From assembly GCA_002281855.1 (NCBI GenBank), contig NCHQ01000011.1, positions 62,001-126,000 of the forward strand: a stretch of 64,000 nt of DNA. Direction: 5' to 3'. The stretch comes from Rhodospirillales bacterium 24-66-33. GTDB lineage: Bacteria > Pseudomonadota > Alphaproteobacteria > Reyranellales > Reyranellaceae. The notes under the pieces are model-generated. The model searched no databases. It was not told where the DNA came from and was given only the letters and a program-made list of their open reading frames with translations. This document shows positions 18,054 to 26,937 of the stretch, in pieces. Positions within the stretch are counted from its first letter, which is position 1, and each line of letters begins with the position of its first letter. Both the position numbers and the translations under genes were made by a program.

Positions 18054-19020
18054 CGCAAATCCCCCCGTCATCGAGGTCAAGGACCTCAAGAAGCACTTCC
18101 CGGTGAAGAAGGGCCTGTTGCGCCGTACGGTCGGCCAGGTCTATGCCGTGGATGGCGTCACCTTCACCGTACGGGCCGGCGAAACGCTCGGCCTGGTGGG
18201 CGAGTCGGGCTGCGGCAAGACCACGGCCGGCCGCGCCGCCATGCGCCTGGTCGAGCCGACCTCGGGCTCGATCAAGGTCGAGGGCAGGGAGATCATGGGC
18301 CTGTCGAAGGGTGAGCTGAGGCCCTACCGGCGGCAGATGCAGATCATCTTCCAGGACCCGTTCTCGTCCCTCAATCCGCGCATGACCGCGGGCGACATCG
18401 TGGGCGAGCCGCTGCTCGTCCATGGCGTCGCCAATGCCAGGGAGCGCCAGGAGCAGGTGTCCGCGCTGTTCGCCCGTGTTGGTCTCCGTCCGGCGCAGAT
18501 GAAGAATTATCCGCACCAGTTCTCGGGCGGCCAGCGGCAGCGTATCGGTATCGCCCGCGCCCTGGCGCTGGGGCCGAAGCTGATCGTGGGCGACGAGCCG
18601 GTCTCGGCGCTCGACGTTTCGATCCAGGCGCAGGTCATCAACCTGCTGATGGAACTGCAGGCGGAGCGCCGGCTCTCCTACCTCTTCATCTCGCACAACC
18701 TCGCGGTGGTGGAGCATATCAGCCACCAGATTGCGGTGATGTATCTCGGCCGCATCGTCGAATATGCCGACACGCGGTCGATCTTCACCAACGCCCAGCA
18801 CCCCTATACGGAAGCCCTGCTGGCCGCCGTCCCGGTGCCGGACCCCGCCATCAAGCGGAAGAAGATCGTGCTCCAGGGCGACGTGCCCAGCCCCGTCAAT
18901 CCACCGTCCGGCTGCCACTTCCACACGCGCTGCCCCTATGCCGTGGCGCGCTGCAAGGTGGAGTCGCCACCGCTGCGCGAAATCGCACCGGGGCACCTCG
19001 TTTCCTGCCATCTGCGGTAG
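18046..19020 (+). CDS. Dipeptide-type ABC transporter ATPase (DppF-like)
   Basis: The 324-residue ATPase has Walker [14 protein letters not shown], the Q-loop [13 protein letters not shown], the signature [12 protein letters not shown] and Walker [15 protein letters not shown], plus the C-terminal Cys segment [18 protein letters not shown]. The N-terminal [16 protein letters not shown] is characteristic of DppF/OppF rather than DppD. The frame is open into the previous gene, but the ATG at 18046 gives the right start and overlaps the DppD-like stop by 8 bp. It completes the five-gene importer. Confidence 0.93.
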   Translation: MVSANPPVIEVKDLKKHFPVKKGLLRRTVGQVYAVDGVTFTVRAGETLGLVGESGCGKTTAGRAAMRLVEPTSGSIKVEGREIMGLSKGELRPYRRQMQIIFQDPFSSLNPRMTAGDIVGEPLLVHGVANARERQEQVSALFARVGLRPAQMKNYPHQFSGGQRQRIGIARALALGPKLIVGDEPVSALDVSIQAQVINLLMELQAERRLSYLFISHNLAVVEHISHQIAVMYLGRIVEYADTRSIFTNAQHPYTEALLAAVPVPDPAIKRKKIVLQGDVPSPVNPPSGCHFHTRCPYAVARCKVESPPLREIAPGHLVSCHLR

Positions 19021-19099
19021 GTAAAAAGCCCCCTCTCCTGCATTGCCTTGGTGGAGAGGAGCATGAACTGGGGTCGCGCCGCGTAACAGACGCGCTAGA

Positions 19100-19122
19100 C
19101 TGTCTCCCGAAAAGGGAGACAG
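19100..19122 (+). promoter_or_regulatory. Hairpin enclosing the ribosome-binding site of the second GMC oxidoreductase
   Basis: A perfect 9-bp stem, CTGTCTCCC pairing with GGGAGACAG around a GAAAA loop, ends 7 bp before the ATG at 19130. The right arm contains GGGAG, the only purine-rich ribosome-binding candidate for that gene. Folding would hide it, so translation could depend on an unfolding event or a bound factor. Confidence 0.6.
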
Positions 19123-19129
19123 AAACGCC

Positions 19130-20746
19130 ATGGCTAATTGGGACTACATCATCGTGGGCGGCGGGTCCGCCGGCTGCGTGCTGGCCAATCGCCTTACCGA
19201 GGATGCCAACGTCAAGGTCCTGCTGCTGGAAGCCGGGCCGCGCGACAAGTCGATGTGGATCGACATTCCGGCGGGCTTCACCCGGCTGCTGAACCACGAC
19301 AAGTTCAACTGGAACTTCCAGATGGAGCCGGAAGAGGGCATGGCCGGGCGCAGCATACCTTGCCCGCGCGGCCGCACGCTGGGAGGCTCGAGTTCGATCA
19401 ACGGCATGCTCTACGTACGCGGCCAGCCCCTCGACTACGACACCTGGGCGCAGTTCGGCAACCGCGGCTGGTCCTATTCGCAGGTCCTGCCCTACTTCAG
19501 GAAGTCGGAGAATTACGAGCCGGGCGGTGACGATAGCCGCGGCCGCGGCGGTCCGCTGAACATCGCACAGATGTGCGACACACATGAACTGTGCGACGCC
19601 TTCATCGACGCGGCCGAGGCGAGCGGCTATCCGAAGAATGCCGATTACAACAACGGCAACCAGGAGGGCTTCGGCTACTTCCAGGTGACGATGAAGAACG
19701 GCAAACGCCAGTCGACGGCGCGCGCCTTCCTCGATCCCATCGGGTCGCGCCCCAACCTCACCATCGAGACCGACGCGCTGGTCAACAAGCTGATCCTCGA
19801 GGGCAAGCGCTGCGTCGGCGTCTCCTACAGCGTACACGGCCAGGCGAAGGAGGCGCGTTGTGGGCGCGAGGTCATCGTCTCGTGCGGCGCCGTGCAGTCG
19901 CCCGGCGTGCTCGAGCATTCCGGCATCGGCCAGCCGGAGCTGCTGCGCAGCCACGGCATCGAGGTGAAGCACGAGCTCAAGGGCGTCGGTGAGAATTACG
20001 GCGACCACTTCGCGCCGCGCATGAACTGGCGCGTGAAGCTGCCGATCACGCTGAACGAGCGCACGCGCGGCATCAACCTCATGAAGGAGGTGGTGCGCTA
20101 CTACACGACCGGCCGCGGCGCGCTCGCGCTCACGGCCGGCGTCGTCTACGGCTTCGTCCGCACGCGGCCGGGCCTTGAATCCCCCGACATGCAGTTCCAC
20201 ATGGCGCATGCCAGCTACGATACGGCGCAGAAGCGCGATCTCGAGCGCGAGCCCGGCATGACGGTGGTCATCGGCCAGTGCCGGCCCGACTCGCGCGGCT
20301 CGATCCATATCAAGTCGGCGATCCCGGGCAGCGCACCGGCCATCCGGCCGAACTTCCTGTCGGCCCAGATCGACCGCGACGCCACGGTCGCCGGCATGCA
20401 GATCGCCCGCAAGATCGTCTCGCACCCGTCGATGGCGAAGTACATCGCCTTCGAGAACAATCCGGGCGACAAGGTCCAGAGCTACGACGAGTGGCTGAGC
20501 TTCGCCCGCGGCAACGGCCAGACGACCTATCACGTCATCGGCACCTGCAAGATGGGCTCGGATCCGATGGCCGTGGTCGACGACCGGCTGCGGGTCCACG
20601 GAATCGCCGGCCTCCGGGTAATCGATGCCTCGATCATGCCGACCGTACCCTCGGGCAACACCAATGCACCCACGATCATGGTTGCCGAGAAGGGCGCGGA
20701 CATGATCAAAGAGGATGCAAAGGCGGGCCTTCGGGCCGCCGCTTGA
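19130..20746 (+). CDS. GMC-family FAD-dependent alcohol oxidoreductase
   Basis: The 538-residue protein has the FAD motif [16 protein letters not shown] near residue 7, the GMC signature [18 protein letters not shown] near residue 80 and the C-terminal [11 protein letters not shown] and [15 protein letters not shown] motifs with the catalytic histidine and asparagine. It is a paralogue of the GMC enzyme at 7262-8854: the two share architecture and the same key segments, but this one follows the ABC importer rather than an acyl-CoA dehydrogenase. The role is probably oxidation of an imported alcohol. Its ribosome-binding site lies in a hairpin. Confidence 0.92.
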   Translation: MANWDYIIVGGGSAGCVLANRLTEDANVKVLLLEAGPRDKSMWIDIPAGFTRLLNHDKFNWNFQMEPEEGMAGRSIPCPRGRTLGGSSSINGMLYVRGQPLDYDTWAQFGNRGWSYSQVLPYFRKSENYEPGGDDSRGRGGPLNIAQMCDTHELCDAFIDAAEASGYPKNADYNNGNQEGFGYFQVTMKNGKRQSTARAFLDPIGSRPNLTIETDALVNKLILEGKRCVGVSYSVHGQAKEARCGREVIVSCGAVQSPGVLEHSGIGQPELLRSHGIEVKHELKGVGENYGDHFAPRMNWRVKLPITLNERTRGINLMKEVVRYYTTGRGALALTAGVVYGFVRTRPGLESPDMQFHMAHASYDTAQKRDLEREPGMTVVIGQCRPDSRGSIHIKSAIPGSAPAIRPNFLSAQIDRDATVAGMQIARKIVSHPSMAKYIAFENNPGDKVQSYDEWLSFARGNGQTTYHVIGTCKMGSDPMAVVDDRLRVHGIAGLRVIDASIMPTVPSGNTNAPTIMVAEKGADMIKEDAKAGLRAAA

Positions 20747-20766
20747 GGGAAACAGTGGGGGACGTG

Positions 20767-21201
20767 ATGAAGCCTGTGAGGTCCATTCTCGCCATCCTGG
20801 CGATCGGAGGGCTGTTGGCGGCGTGTCACGGCTACGATCCCAAGACCGAATCGAAGCGCGACATGCTGGCCGATTCCGGCTTCAAGGTCGTGTCGCTGAA
20901 GACGCCGGGCCAGGCGGCTTCGTTCAAGAAGCTGCCGCCGCACAAGCTCGTCCGCAAGACCTACAATGGCAAGCCGATCTGGGTGTATGCCGACCCGACC
21001 ATGTGCGGCTGCCTCTACATGGGCAACCAGGACAACTACAACGCCTACATCAAGGAGGCGTCGAAGCAGATGATGACGACGGCGATGCGCGCCAACTTCG
21101 CCGACGATCCCTACAGCCCGACCGGCATGGACAATGCCGTCGACAGCGACTGGGATTGGGGCGAGTGGGGCAATCCCGGCTACTACGGCCTGAATTACTG
21201 A
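20767..21201 (+). CDS. Small putative lipoprotein
   Basis: The 144-residue protein opens with a lipoprotein signal ([10 protein letters not shown], lipobox LLAAC with the Cys near residue 20), so the mature part is about 125 residues and membrane-anchored. A central segment has [16 protein letters not shown], and the C-terminus is unusually rich in Trp, Tyr, Asp and Gly ([15 protein letters not shown]). I do not recognise a domain. The start at 20767 has GGGGG 5 bases upstream; a GTG one codon earlier is possible. It lies 20 bp after the GMC gene and is followed by a clear terminator, so the GMC-lipoprotein pair ends here. Confidence 0.75.
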   Translation: MKPVRSILAILAIGGLLAACHGYDPKTESKRDMLADSGFKVVSLKTPGQAASFKKLPPHKLVRKTYNGKPIWVYADPTMCGCLYMGNQDNYNAYIKEASKQMMTTAMRANFADDPYSPTGMDNAVDSDWDWGEWGNPGYYGLNY

Positions 21202-21220
21202 GGGCAGACTGACATCGAAA

Positions 21221-21255
21221 CGCCCGGCGGAGCGATCCGCCGGGCGTTTTCTTTT
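21221..21255 (+). terminator. Rho-independent terminator after the small lipoprotein gene
   Basis: A perfect 11-bp G+C-rich stem (21221-21231 with 21236-21246) around a GCGA loop is followed by TTTTCTTTT. It lies 19 bp after the lipoprotein stop. Because the opposite strand also has TTT after the stem, it may also end transcription of the convergent operon. Confidence 0.9.
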
Positions 21256-21271
21256 GGGCAGGCGCGAGAAG

Positions 21272-21880
21272 CTACTTCGGCTGCGTCGCCGGCACGCCGA
21301 GCGAGAGCATCAGGCGGTTGGCCCAGTTGAAGAACGAGGCCGCCCCGATCAGGTCGGCGATGGCGGCGTCGTCGAGGCCGACAGCGCGCAGGCGCTCGAC
21401 ATGCTCCTTGCCGAAGCTCAGCGGCAGGGCGGTCAGCGCCACCGAGGCGGCGACGATCGCCTCCCAGCGCTCGTCCAGCTTTGCCTCGACGCCTTCGTCG
21501 AGCAGGCGCTGCACGTCGTCCACGCGCTTGGAATAGGTCGCGGCGAAGCGGGCATGGACGGAGGCGCAGTAGATGCAGCCGTTCAGGCGCGACGTCGCCG
21601 CCGCCGCCAGCTCGCGCTCGGCGCGCGGCAGCCCGGCCTCGGGATTGTAGAAGATGTCCTTGTCGGTCCGCGTGCGCGCTTCCAGCACGTCGGGATCGCG
21701 CGCCAGCAGCCGGAAGTAGGGCGACTTCACGCGCGCCGCATCGACCAGGCTCTTTATGTGGTGCTCGGTCATGTCGGCTTCCGCCATCGGCTCGAGCCAG
21801 GGCAGCCAGTCGAGCATGTCGCGGGTGAAGACCACCGGCTCGGTGTGCGGCGGCGGCGTCAGGGTCTTGTCGGTGCTCAT
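21272..21880 (-). CDS. Alkylhydroperoxidase (AhpD/CMD)-fold protein
   Basis: The 202-residue protein has the AhpD catalytic pattern: E90, C102, C105 and H109 in the arrangement E-x11-C-x2-C-x3-H (segment [10 protein letters not shown]). This is the peroxidase-type active site of carboxymuconolactone-decarboxylase-fold proteins. The size and context fit the peroxidase-related family that I recall as Avi_7169. It is the last gene of the leftward operon and is joined to the upstream CMD gene by an ATGA overlap. Its partner reductant and substrate are unknown; a role in protecting or finishing the flavin monooxygenase reaction is inference. Confidence 0.84.
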   Translation of the reverse strand: MSTDKTLTPPPHTEPVVFTRDMLDWLPWLEPMAEADMTEHHIKSLVDAARVKSPYFRLLARDPDVLEARTRTDKDIFYNPEAGLPRAERELAAAATSRLNGCIYCASVHARFAATYSKRVDDVQRLLDEGVEAKLDERWEAIVAASVALTALPLSFGKEHVERLRAVGLDDAAIADLIGAASFFNWANRLMLSLGVPATQPK

Positions 21881-22452
21881 AGGGTGCTCGCGAGGACGCC
21901 CAGGCCGGACACGACCCGGATCTGGTAGGACAGGAAGGAGACGAGCTGGGAGACCGTCACGATGTCGTCGGTCGACCAGCCGGCGTCGAGCAGCGACTGC
22001 AGCGACGCCGCCGATGCATCGCGCGGATGGAACACCAGCATGTGCGTGTGCTTGAAGGCGGCGGCAAGGCGCGGGCCGAGGGCTGCCCGTCCGGCGTCGC
22101 TCACCTTCCAGGTCGGTCCCGGCGCATCCTCGACCGAAAGCGGTCCTTTGGGAAAGTGCCCGTAAGGTCCCTTGGTCTTCGCGGCTGCTGCTTCCGCGGC
22201 GATGGCGCTGTGCAAGGCAGCCGGCAGCTTGGCGGCATAGAAGGCATCCGTCTTGGGCTCGCCGTGAAGGCTAGCCACGAAGGACGCGATGGCATGGCGC
22301 TCGTCGGCGCTGACGCCGCCCAGTTCCTTGGGCTCGAAGAGTGAGGTGTAACTCGCCTGCGCGTGCTTGCGCGCCTCGGAGCGCTGGGCGCGGATCGCGT
22401 CCAGCTTGGAGCCCGGCGCGATTCCCACCAGGCTGTCGATCACATCGGTCAT
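21877..22452 (-). CDS. CMD-domain protein without the AhpD cysteine pair
   Basis: The 191-residue protein has the CMD-type helical pattern, with a well-conserved C-terminal half (HTHMLVFHPRDASAASLQSLLDAGWSTDDIV...). It lacks the CxxC motif seen in its downstream partner, so a redox peroxidase mechanism is unlikely. I recall this as the Avi_7170-type family, which travels with the AhpD-like protein and luciferase-like monooxygenase; the name is from memory. Both ends overlap neighbours by ATGA, implying fixed stoichiometry. A structural or scaffold role is possible, and the activity is unknown. Confidence 0.75.
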   Translation of the reverse strand: MTDVIDSLVGIAPGSKLDAIRAQRSEARKHAQASYTSLFEPKELGGVSADERHAIASFVASLHGEPKTDAFYAAKLPAALHSAIAAEAAAAKTKGPYGHFPKGPLSVEDAPGPTWKVSDAGRAALGPRLAAAFKHTHMLVFHPRDASAASLQSLLDAGWSTDDIVTVSQLVSFLSYQIRVVSGLGVLASTL

Positions 22453-23483
22453 GCGACTTGTCTCGTCCCCGCTTTGACTTCCGGCGCCCAGCCCAATGCG
22501 GGCGCCACCTTTCCGGCGAACAGCTCGATCGAGCGCAGGATATACGGGTGCGGCGGATCGATCGAGTGAACCTGCATCGTGAGATCGGTCGAACGCTGCA
22601 GGGTCGAATCGGCCTGCAACGAGGCGATCACCTCGTCGGGTGTGCCGATATGAACATCCATGGCCCTGATCAGGTCGCCGACCAGGCTCCCCGAGCTGAA
22701 GTTACCGGTGGCTGCCAGCCGATGGCGCATGCGCGACAGGCCGGCCTCCGCCAGGCGCATCGCCTCGTTGCGGTCGTCCGCCACGAAGATGGTGCGCGAG
22801 GCCAGGATGCGCGGCTCGACGCCCTTGGGCAGCGCCTCGAGATAGGCGTCGAGCATCGGGTTCTGGATGTCGGCCAGCGAGGCCTGCGGCGCTTCGGGAG
22901 AGCGCGGCTGGGTGCGCGACAGCATCAGCCCGTCGCCCGCCAGGCCGGCGCGGCGCGCGCCCGACACGGTGAAGGTCGCCTGCCAGATGCGGTCGACCAG
23001 GCTCGGGCTCGACGGATAGAGCTTGTCGCCGCCGGGCAGCGTGCCGCCCGACCACGCGGTCTTGAGCAGGGCGAGATTGTTGTCGAACAGCGCGTGCCGC
23101 TGGTCGCTTTCGAGGCCGAAGGCGGTGAAGGCCGAGAGGTTGCCGCCCGGTCCGACGCCGACTTCGAGGCGGCCCTCGCTCACCAGGTCGGTGACGGCGG
23201 CATCCTCGGCGACGCGGATCGGCAGTTCCAGCGGCAGGGTGACGATGCCGGTGCCGAGCCGGATGCGTGACGTATGGGCCGCGGCGTGCGCCAGGAACAC
23301 GAAGGGGGCAGGCAGGCCGCCCTCACCTTCATGAAAATGGTGCTGGGCGATCCACGCCGAGTCGAAGCCGCATTTCTCGGCCTGCACGATCTGCTGGGTG
23401 GCCAGCCGGTAGCGCTCGGCCGCGTCCACCTGGTCGAGCAGGCGGGTGAAGAAGCCGAGGCGCTTGATGGGAAACGTGGTCAT
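22449..23483 (-). CDS. Luciferase-like (LLM class) flavin-dependent monooxygenase
   Basis: The 344-residue protein is a luciferase-like TIM-barrel oxidoreductase: LGFFTRLLD at the N-terminus, AWIAQHHFHEGEGGLPAPFVFLA, RIRLGTGIVTLPLELPIRVAEDAAVTD and GRLEVGVGPGG, the last being the flavin-phosphate loop. Members use reduced FMN and O2 to oxidise C-S, C-N or C-H bonds. Its operon also encodes a dipeptide-type importer and two CMD-fold proteins, a set I recall from Klebsiella (KPN_01858-type) and Agrobacterium. The substrate is unknown and should be whatever that importer brings in. Both ends overlap neighbours by ATGA. Confidence 0.85.
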   Translation of the reverse strand: MTTFPIKRLGFFTRLLDQVDAAERYRLATQQIVQAEKCGFDSAWIAQHHFHEGEGGLPAPFVFLAHAAAHTSRIRLGTGIVTLPLELPIRVAEDAAVTDLVSEGRLEVGVGPGGNLSAFTAFGLESDQRHALFDNNLALLKTAWSGGTLPGGDKLYPSSPSLVDRIWQATFTVSGARRAGLAGDGLMLSRTQPRSPEAPQASLADIQNPMLDAYLEALPKGVEPRILASRTIFVADDRNEAMRLAEAGLSRMRHRLAATGNFSSGSLVGDLIRAMDVHIGTPDEVIASLQADSTLQRSTDLTMQVHSIDPPHPYILRSIELFAGKVAPALGWAPEVKAGTRQVA

Positions 23484-25129
23484 GGGCTCAACCTTGGGGG
23501 AAGTTCGGGTGGAACGGCAAGCACCGGCAGGCCGCGGCCGGGGATGGCGTCGATCAGCTCACGCGTATAGGCGCTGTCGGGCCGGCCGAAGACGGTCTCG
23601 ATCGGACCGCCATCCACCTGCCGTCCCTTGTGCATGACCGACACGGTGTCCGAGATCTGCCGGACCACGGCGAGGTCGTGGGAGACGAACAGGTAGGTGA
23701 GGCCCAGAGTCTTCTGCAGTTCGTCGAGCAGCGACAGGATCTGCGCCTGCACCGTGACGTCGAGGGCGGAGACCGCCTCGTCGAGCACCAGCACGCGCGG
23801 GTCGAGAACCAGCGCCCGAGCGATCGCCACGCGTTGCCGCTGGCCGCCCGACAGAGCGCGCGGATGGCGGTCGAGGAAGTTCTCGGAGAGTCCGACGCGG
23901 GCCAGCATGTCGCGCACCTTGCGGGCGCGGTCGGCGGCCGGGATCGGCTCGAAGTTGAGCAGCGGCTCTTCGACGATGCGGGCGATGGTCTGGCGTGGAT
24001 CGAGCGAACCGAAGGGGTTCTGGTAGACGAGCTGGATGTGCTTGCGGAACTGCCGCAGCTTCTCGCCCTTCAGGGTCGTGAGATCGACACCGTCGACCAG
24101 GATGCGCCCGGCCGTCGGCTTGATGAAGCCGACGACGCTGCGGATGGCCGTCGTCTTGCCCGAGCCCGATTCGCCCACGATGGCGTGGGTGGTGCCGCGC
24201 CGGACCTTGAAGGACAGGTCATCGACCGCGCGGAACGACGTGGCCTCGCCGCCGCTCACCGGGAAATCGTGCGTGAGGCCCGTCACCTCGATGGCGAAGT
24301 CCTGGCTCTCGATCCCGGGCCGCGCCGGGCGTGGTTTGCCGAGCGACGGCGCATCGGCCAGCAGGCGGCGCGTATAGGCGCTGCGCGGGGCCGCAAGCAT
24401 GTCCTTCACGGGTCCCTGTTCCTGGATGCGCCCGTTCTGCAGCACTACGAGGCGATCGGCACGGTCGGCGGCGACGCCGAGATCGTGCGTCACCAGCAGG
24501 ACCGCCGTGCCGCTCTCGCGGCGCAGCTCGTCGATCAGGTCGAGGATGCGCCGTTGCACCGTGACATCGAGCGCGCTGGTCGGCTCGTCGGCCACGATCA
24601 GCGCCGGATTGAGGGCGACGGCGATGGCGATCAGCACGCGCTGCTTCATGCCGCCCGAGAGTTCGTGCGGATACTGACGCGCGCGCATCTCGGCCGGCGT
24701 CAGGCCGACCCGCTCCAGCAACTCGATCACTCGCGCGTGGATTGCCTTGCGGTCGCCGCGCTTGTGGATCTGCAGCACCTCGGCGAGCTGCGAGCCGATG
24801 GTGCGCACCGGATTGAGCGAGCTGCCGGGATCCTGCGGGATCAGGCTGACGACGGCGCCGCGGATGGAATCCAGCCGCTTCTGCGACCAGTGCGTGATGT
24901 CGGTGCCGTTGAGGCGGATGGTGCCGCTCTCGACCCGGCCGTTGCCGGCCAGCAGCCCGAGCGTTGCCTGGGCCGTCGTGGTCTTGCCGGAACCGGATTC
25001 GCCCACCAGCGCCACGACCTCGCCCGGGGCGACGCTGAAGGAGACGCCGTGCACGACGCGTTGTTCGCGGTCGCCCGTCTTGTAGGCGATCGCCAGGTCT
25101 TCGACCTGGAGGAGGGGCGTGACGGTCAT
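23480..25129 (-). CDS. Dipeptide-type ABC transporter ATPase, fused tandem form
   Basis: The 549-residue protein contains two complete oligopeptide-type ATPase domains in one chain. The first has Walker A GESGSGKTTTAQ near residue 42, the signature LSGGMKQRVLIA and Walker B IVADEPTSALDVT; the second has GESGSGKTTAIRS, LSGGQRQRVAIA and VLVLDEAVSALDVT. It therefore replaces the separate DppD and DppF proteins of the first importer. The frame extends upstream into the permease gene, but the ATG at 25129 makes an ATGA overlap and is the sensible start. It powers the permeases encoded upstream. Confidence 0.93.
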   Translation of the reverse strand: MTVTPLLQVEDLAIAYKTGDREQRVVHGVSFSVAPGEVVALVGESGSGKTTTAQATLGLLAGNGRVESGTIRLNGTDITHWSQKRLDSIRGAVVSLIPQDPGSSLNPVRTIGSQLAEVLQIHKRGDRKAIHARVIELLERVGLTPAEMRARQYPHELSGGMKQRVLIAIAVALNPALIVADEPTSALDVTVQRRILDLIDELRRESGTAVLLVTHDLGVAADRADRLVVLQNGRIQEQGPVKDMLAAPRSAYTRRLLADAPSLGKPRPARPGIESQDFAIEVTGLTHDFPVSGGEATSFRAVDDLSFKVRRGTTHAIVGESGSGKTTAIRSVVGFIKPTAGRILVDGVDLTTLKGEKLRQFRKHIQLVYQNPFGSLDPRQTIARIVEEPLLNFEPIPAADRARKVRDMLARVGLSENFLDRHPRALSGGQRQRVAIARALVLDPRVLVLDEAVSALDVTVQAQILSLLDELQKTLGLTYLFVSHDLAVVRQISDTVSVMHKGRQVDGGPIETVFGRPDSAYTRELIDAIPGRGLPVLAVPPELPPRLSP

Positions 25130-25983
25130 GGCGCGGTCCTGCCCAGCGCCTTGCTGATGCGGTCGGCGGACAGCACGACCAGCACGACGACGAGGCCGGG
25201 CGCCGCGGTGAGCCACCAGGCGCGCGACAGGTAATTGCGGCCCTCGGCGATCAGCAGGCCCCATTCGGGCGTCGGCGGCGGTGCGCCGTAGCCCAGGAAG
25301 CCCAGCGTCGAGATGGCGAGGATGGCCGAGCCGAACTGCAGGGCGGCCAAAGCGATCACCGAGGTCAGCGAATTGGGCAGGACATGGCGGTAGAGCACGG
25401 CCCAGAAGGTGCCGCCGCTGCCGTACGCCGCCTCGACATACTCGCTGCGCCGCACGCGCATGACCTCGGAGCGCGCCAGCCGGGCGAAGCGGGCGATCGC
25501 CACCGCGCCGACCGCGACGGCAACGTTGATCGTACCGAAGCCCAGCAGCACGATGATGCTGAGCGACAGGAGCAGCGAGGGCACGGCGAGCATCGAATCG
25601 ACCAGCCGCATGATCACCGCGTCGATCCAGCCGCCCCGCGCGCCGGCAATCAGGCCGAGCAGGGTGCCGAGGATCAATCCCACGGTGACGGCGACGAAGG
25701 CGCCGGACAGCGAGTGGCGCGCGCCATAGACAATGCGGGCATAGACGTCGCGACCCAGCCCGTCGGTCCCCAGCACATGCTCGGCGCTGGGCGGCCGGAG
25801 CTGCTCGCCCGGTACGCCTTCGGTGCCGCTGTAGCCGGTGAAAAGGGACGGCAGGGCCGCCCACGTGAGCACGATGAACACGACGGCCCAGGCGAGGGCC
25901 AATGTCACCGGCACGCGCTTGAACCGTGTGGTCCAGCGGGCGGGAGCGTCGGCCATCGAGCCGCTTGCGGTTTCTGCGGTCAT
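25126..25983 (-). CDS. Dipeptide-type ABC transporter permease (DppC-like)
   Basis: The 285-residue permease has a cytoplasmic tail, a first span (LALAWAVVFIVLTWAALP), the DppC-typical HVLGTDGLGRDVYARIVYGARHSL, and the EAA loop RRSEYVEAAYGSGGTFWAVL. The C-terminus ends with LSADRISKALGR. The frame is open upstream, but the ATG at 25983 overlaps the preceding permease stop in an ATGA junction. It forms the translocation pore with the DppB-like partner encoded upstream. Confidence 0.92.
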   Translation of the reverse strand: MTAETASGSMADAPARWTTRFKRVPVTLALAWAVVFIVLTWAALPSLFTGYSGTEGVPGEQLRPPSAEHVLGTDGLGRDVYARIVYGARHSLSGAFVAVTVGLILGTLLGLIAGARGGWIDAVIMRLVDSMLAVPSLLLSLSIIVLLGFGTINVAVAVGAVAIARFARLARSEVMRVRRSEYVEAAYGSGGTFWAVLYRHVLPNSLTSVIALAALQFGSAILAISTLGFLGYGAPPPTPEWGLLIAEGRNYLSRAWWLTAAPGLVVVLVVLSADRISKALGRTAP

Positions 25984-26924
25984 GTCGCGGCTCCCACCTT
26001 GGTGCCAAGCCGGGGGTCGAGCACCGGATAGAGCAGGTCGACGATCAGATTGATGGTTACGAAGGCGAGGGCGGAGACCACGACGATGGCCTGCAGCACC
26101 GCCGTGTCGTGATTGCCCACGGCCTGGTAGGTGAGCCCGCCGAGGCCGCTGAGGCCAAACACCGCCTCGGTGACGACGGCACCGGCCAACAGCTCGCCGA
26201 ACAGCACGCCGGCGATGGTCAGTGTCGGCATGATGGCGTTGCGCGCCACGTGCCGCCACAGGACCCAGTTGCGCGAGGCGCCCTTGGCGCGGGCGACGGC
26301 CACGAACGGCTGCGCCAGCACCTGGTCGATGTTGCGCATCAGGATCTGCGCCAGCGGGGCGGAGATCGGGATGGCGAGCGTCAGGACGGGCAGGACCAGC
26401 CGCTCGACCGGGCCGGGGCTGATGACCGACACCAACCCGAGCTGGAAAGAGAAAACCTGGATCAGCATGATGCCGAGCCAGAAGACCGGCACGGAGATGA
26501 ACAGTGACGGCAGGGCCTGCAGCCCGGCGCGCAGCCATTCCATGCCCACCATGTTCGAGACGGTGGCCAGGATGATGGTCAGGATCAGGGCTGCAACGAA
26601 GGCCAGCGACGCAAGCAGCAGGGTCGGCGGCAGGTTGGTCGCCAGCTGTTGGCTCACCGGCACGCCGGCCTGGATCGAGATGCCGAAATTGCCGGTGAGG
26701 AAGTTGCCGACGGTCGTGAAATAGCGCTCCCACAGCGGCCGGTCCGCGCCGTAGGAAGCGCGGATCTCGGCGATCTGATCGGCCGTGAGGCCCATGTCGG
26801 GGCTCATGAACTTGATCATGATCGCGTCACCCGGCAGCACCTGTAGCAGCAGGAAGGCGGCCGTGAAGGTGAGCGCCAGAACGGCCAGGGCTTGGCCGAC
26901 CCGCCCCAGGAGGTAGCGCGCCAT
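25980..26924 (-). CDS. Dipeptide-type ABC transporter permease (DppB-like)
   Basis: The 314-residue permease has the DppB-like N-terminus (YLLGRVGQALAVLALTF), the RASYGADRPLWERY element, six spans and the EAA loop QPFVAVARAKGASRNWVLW near residue 198. It ends in YPVLDPRLG. The gene starts 13 bp after the binding-protein stop and overlaps the second permease by ATGA. Together with the DppC-like partner it makes the membrane channel of the second importer. Confidence 0.92.
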   Translation of the reverse strand: MARYLLGRVGQALAVLALTFTAAFLLLQVLPGDAIMIKFMSPDMGLTADQIAEIRASYGADRPLWERYFTTVGNFLTGNFGISIQAGVPVSQQLATNLPPTLLLASLAFVAALILTIILATVSNMVGMEWLRAGLQALPSLFISVPVFWLGIMLIQVFSFQLGLVSVISPGPVERLVLPVLTLAIPISAPLAQILMRNIDQVLAQPFVAVARAKGASRNWVLWRHVARNAIMPTLTIAGVLFGELLAGAVVTEAVFGLSGLGGLTYQAVGNHDTAVLQAIVVVSALAFVTINLIVDLLYPVLDPRLGTKVGAAT

Positions 26925-26937
26925 GACTTCCCTGCGC

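Noticed and set aside
18896..20599. Long open frame antisense to the DppF-like gene end and the second GMC oxidoreductase
   Set aside because: The sense genes carry complete catalytic motifs; the antisense product is Asp/Arg/Val-rich with no recognisable domain.
23630..25234. Long rightward frame across the fused ABC ATPase gene
   Set aside because: It is the mirror of two complete ATPase domains and has no signature of its own.
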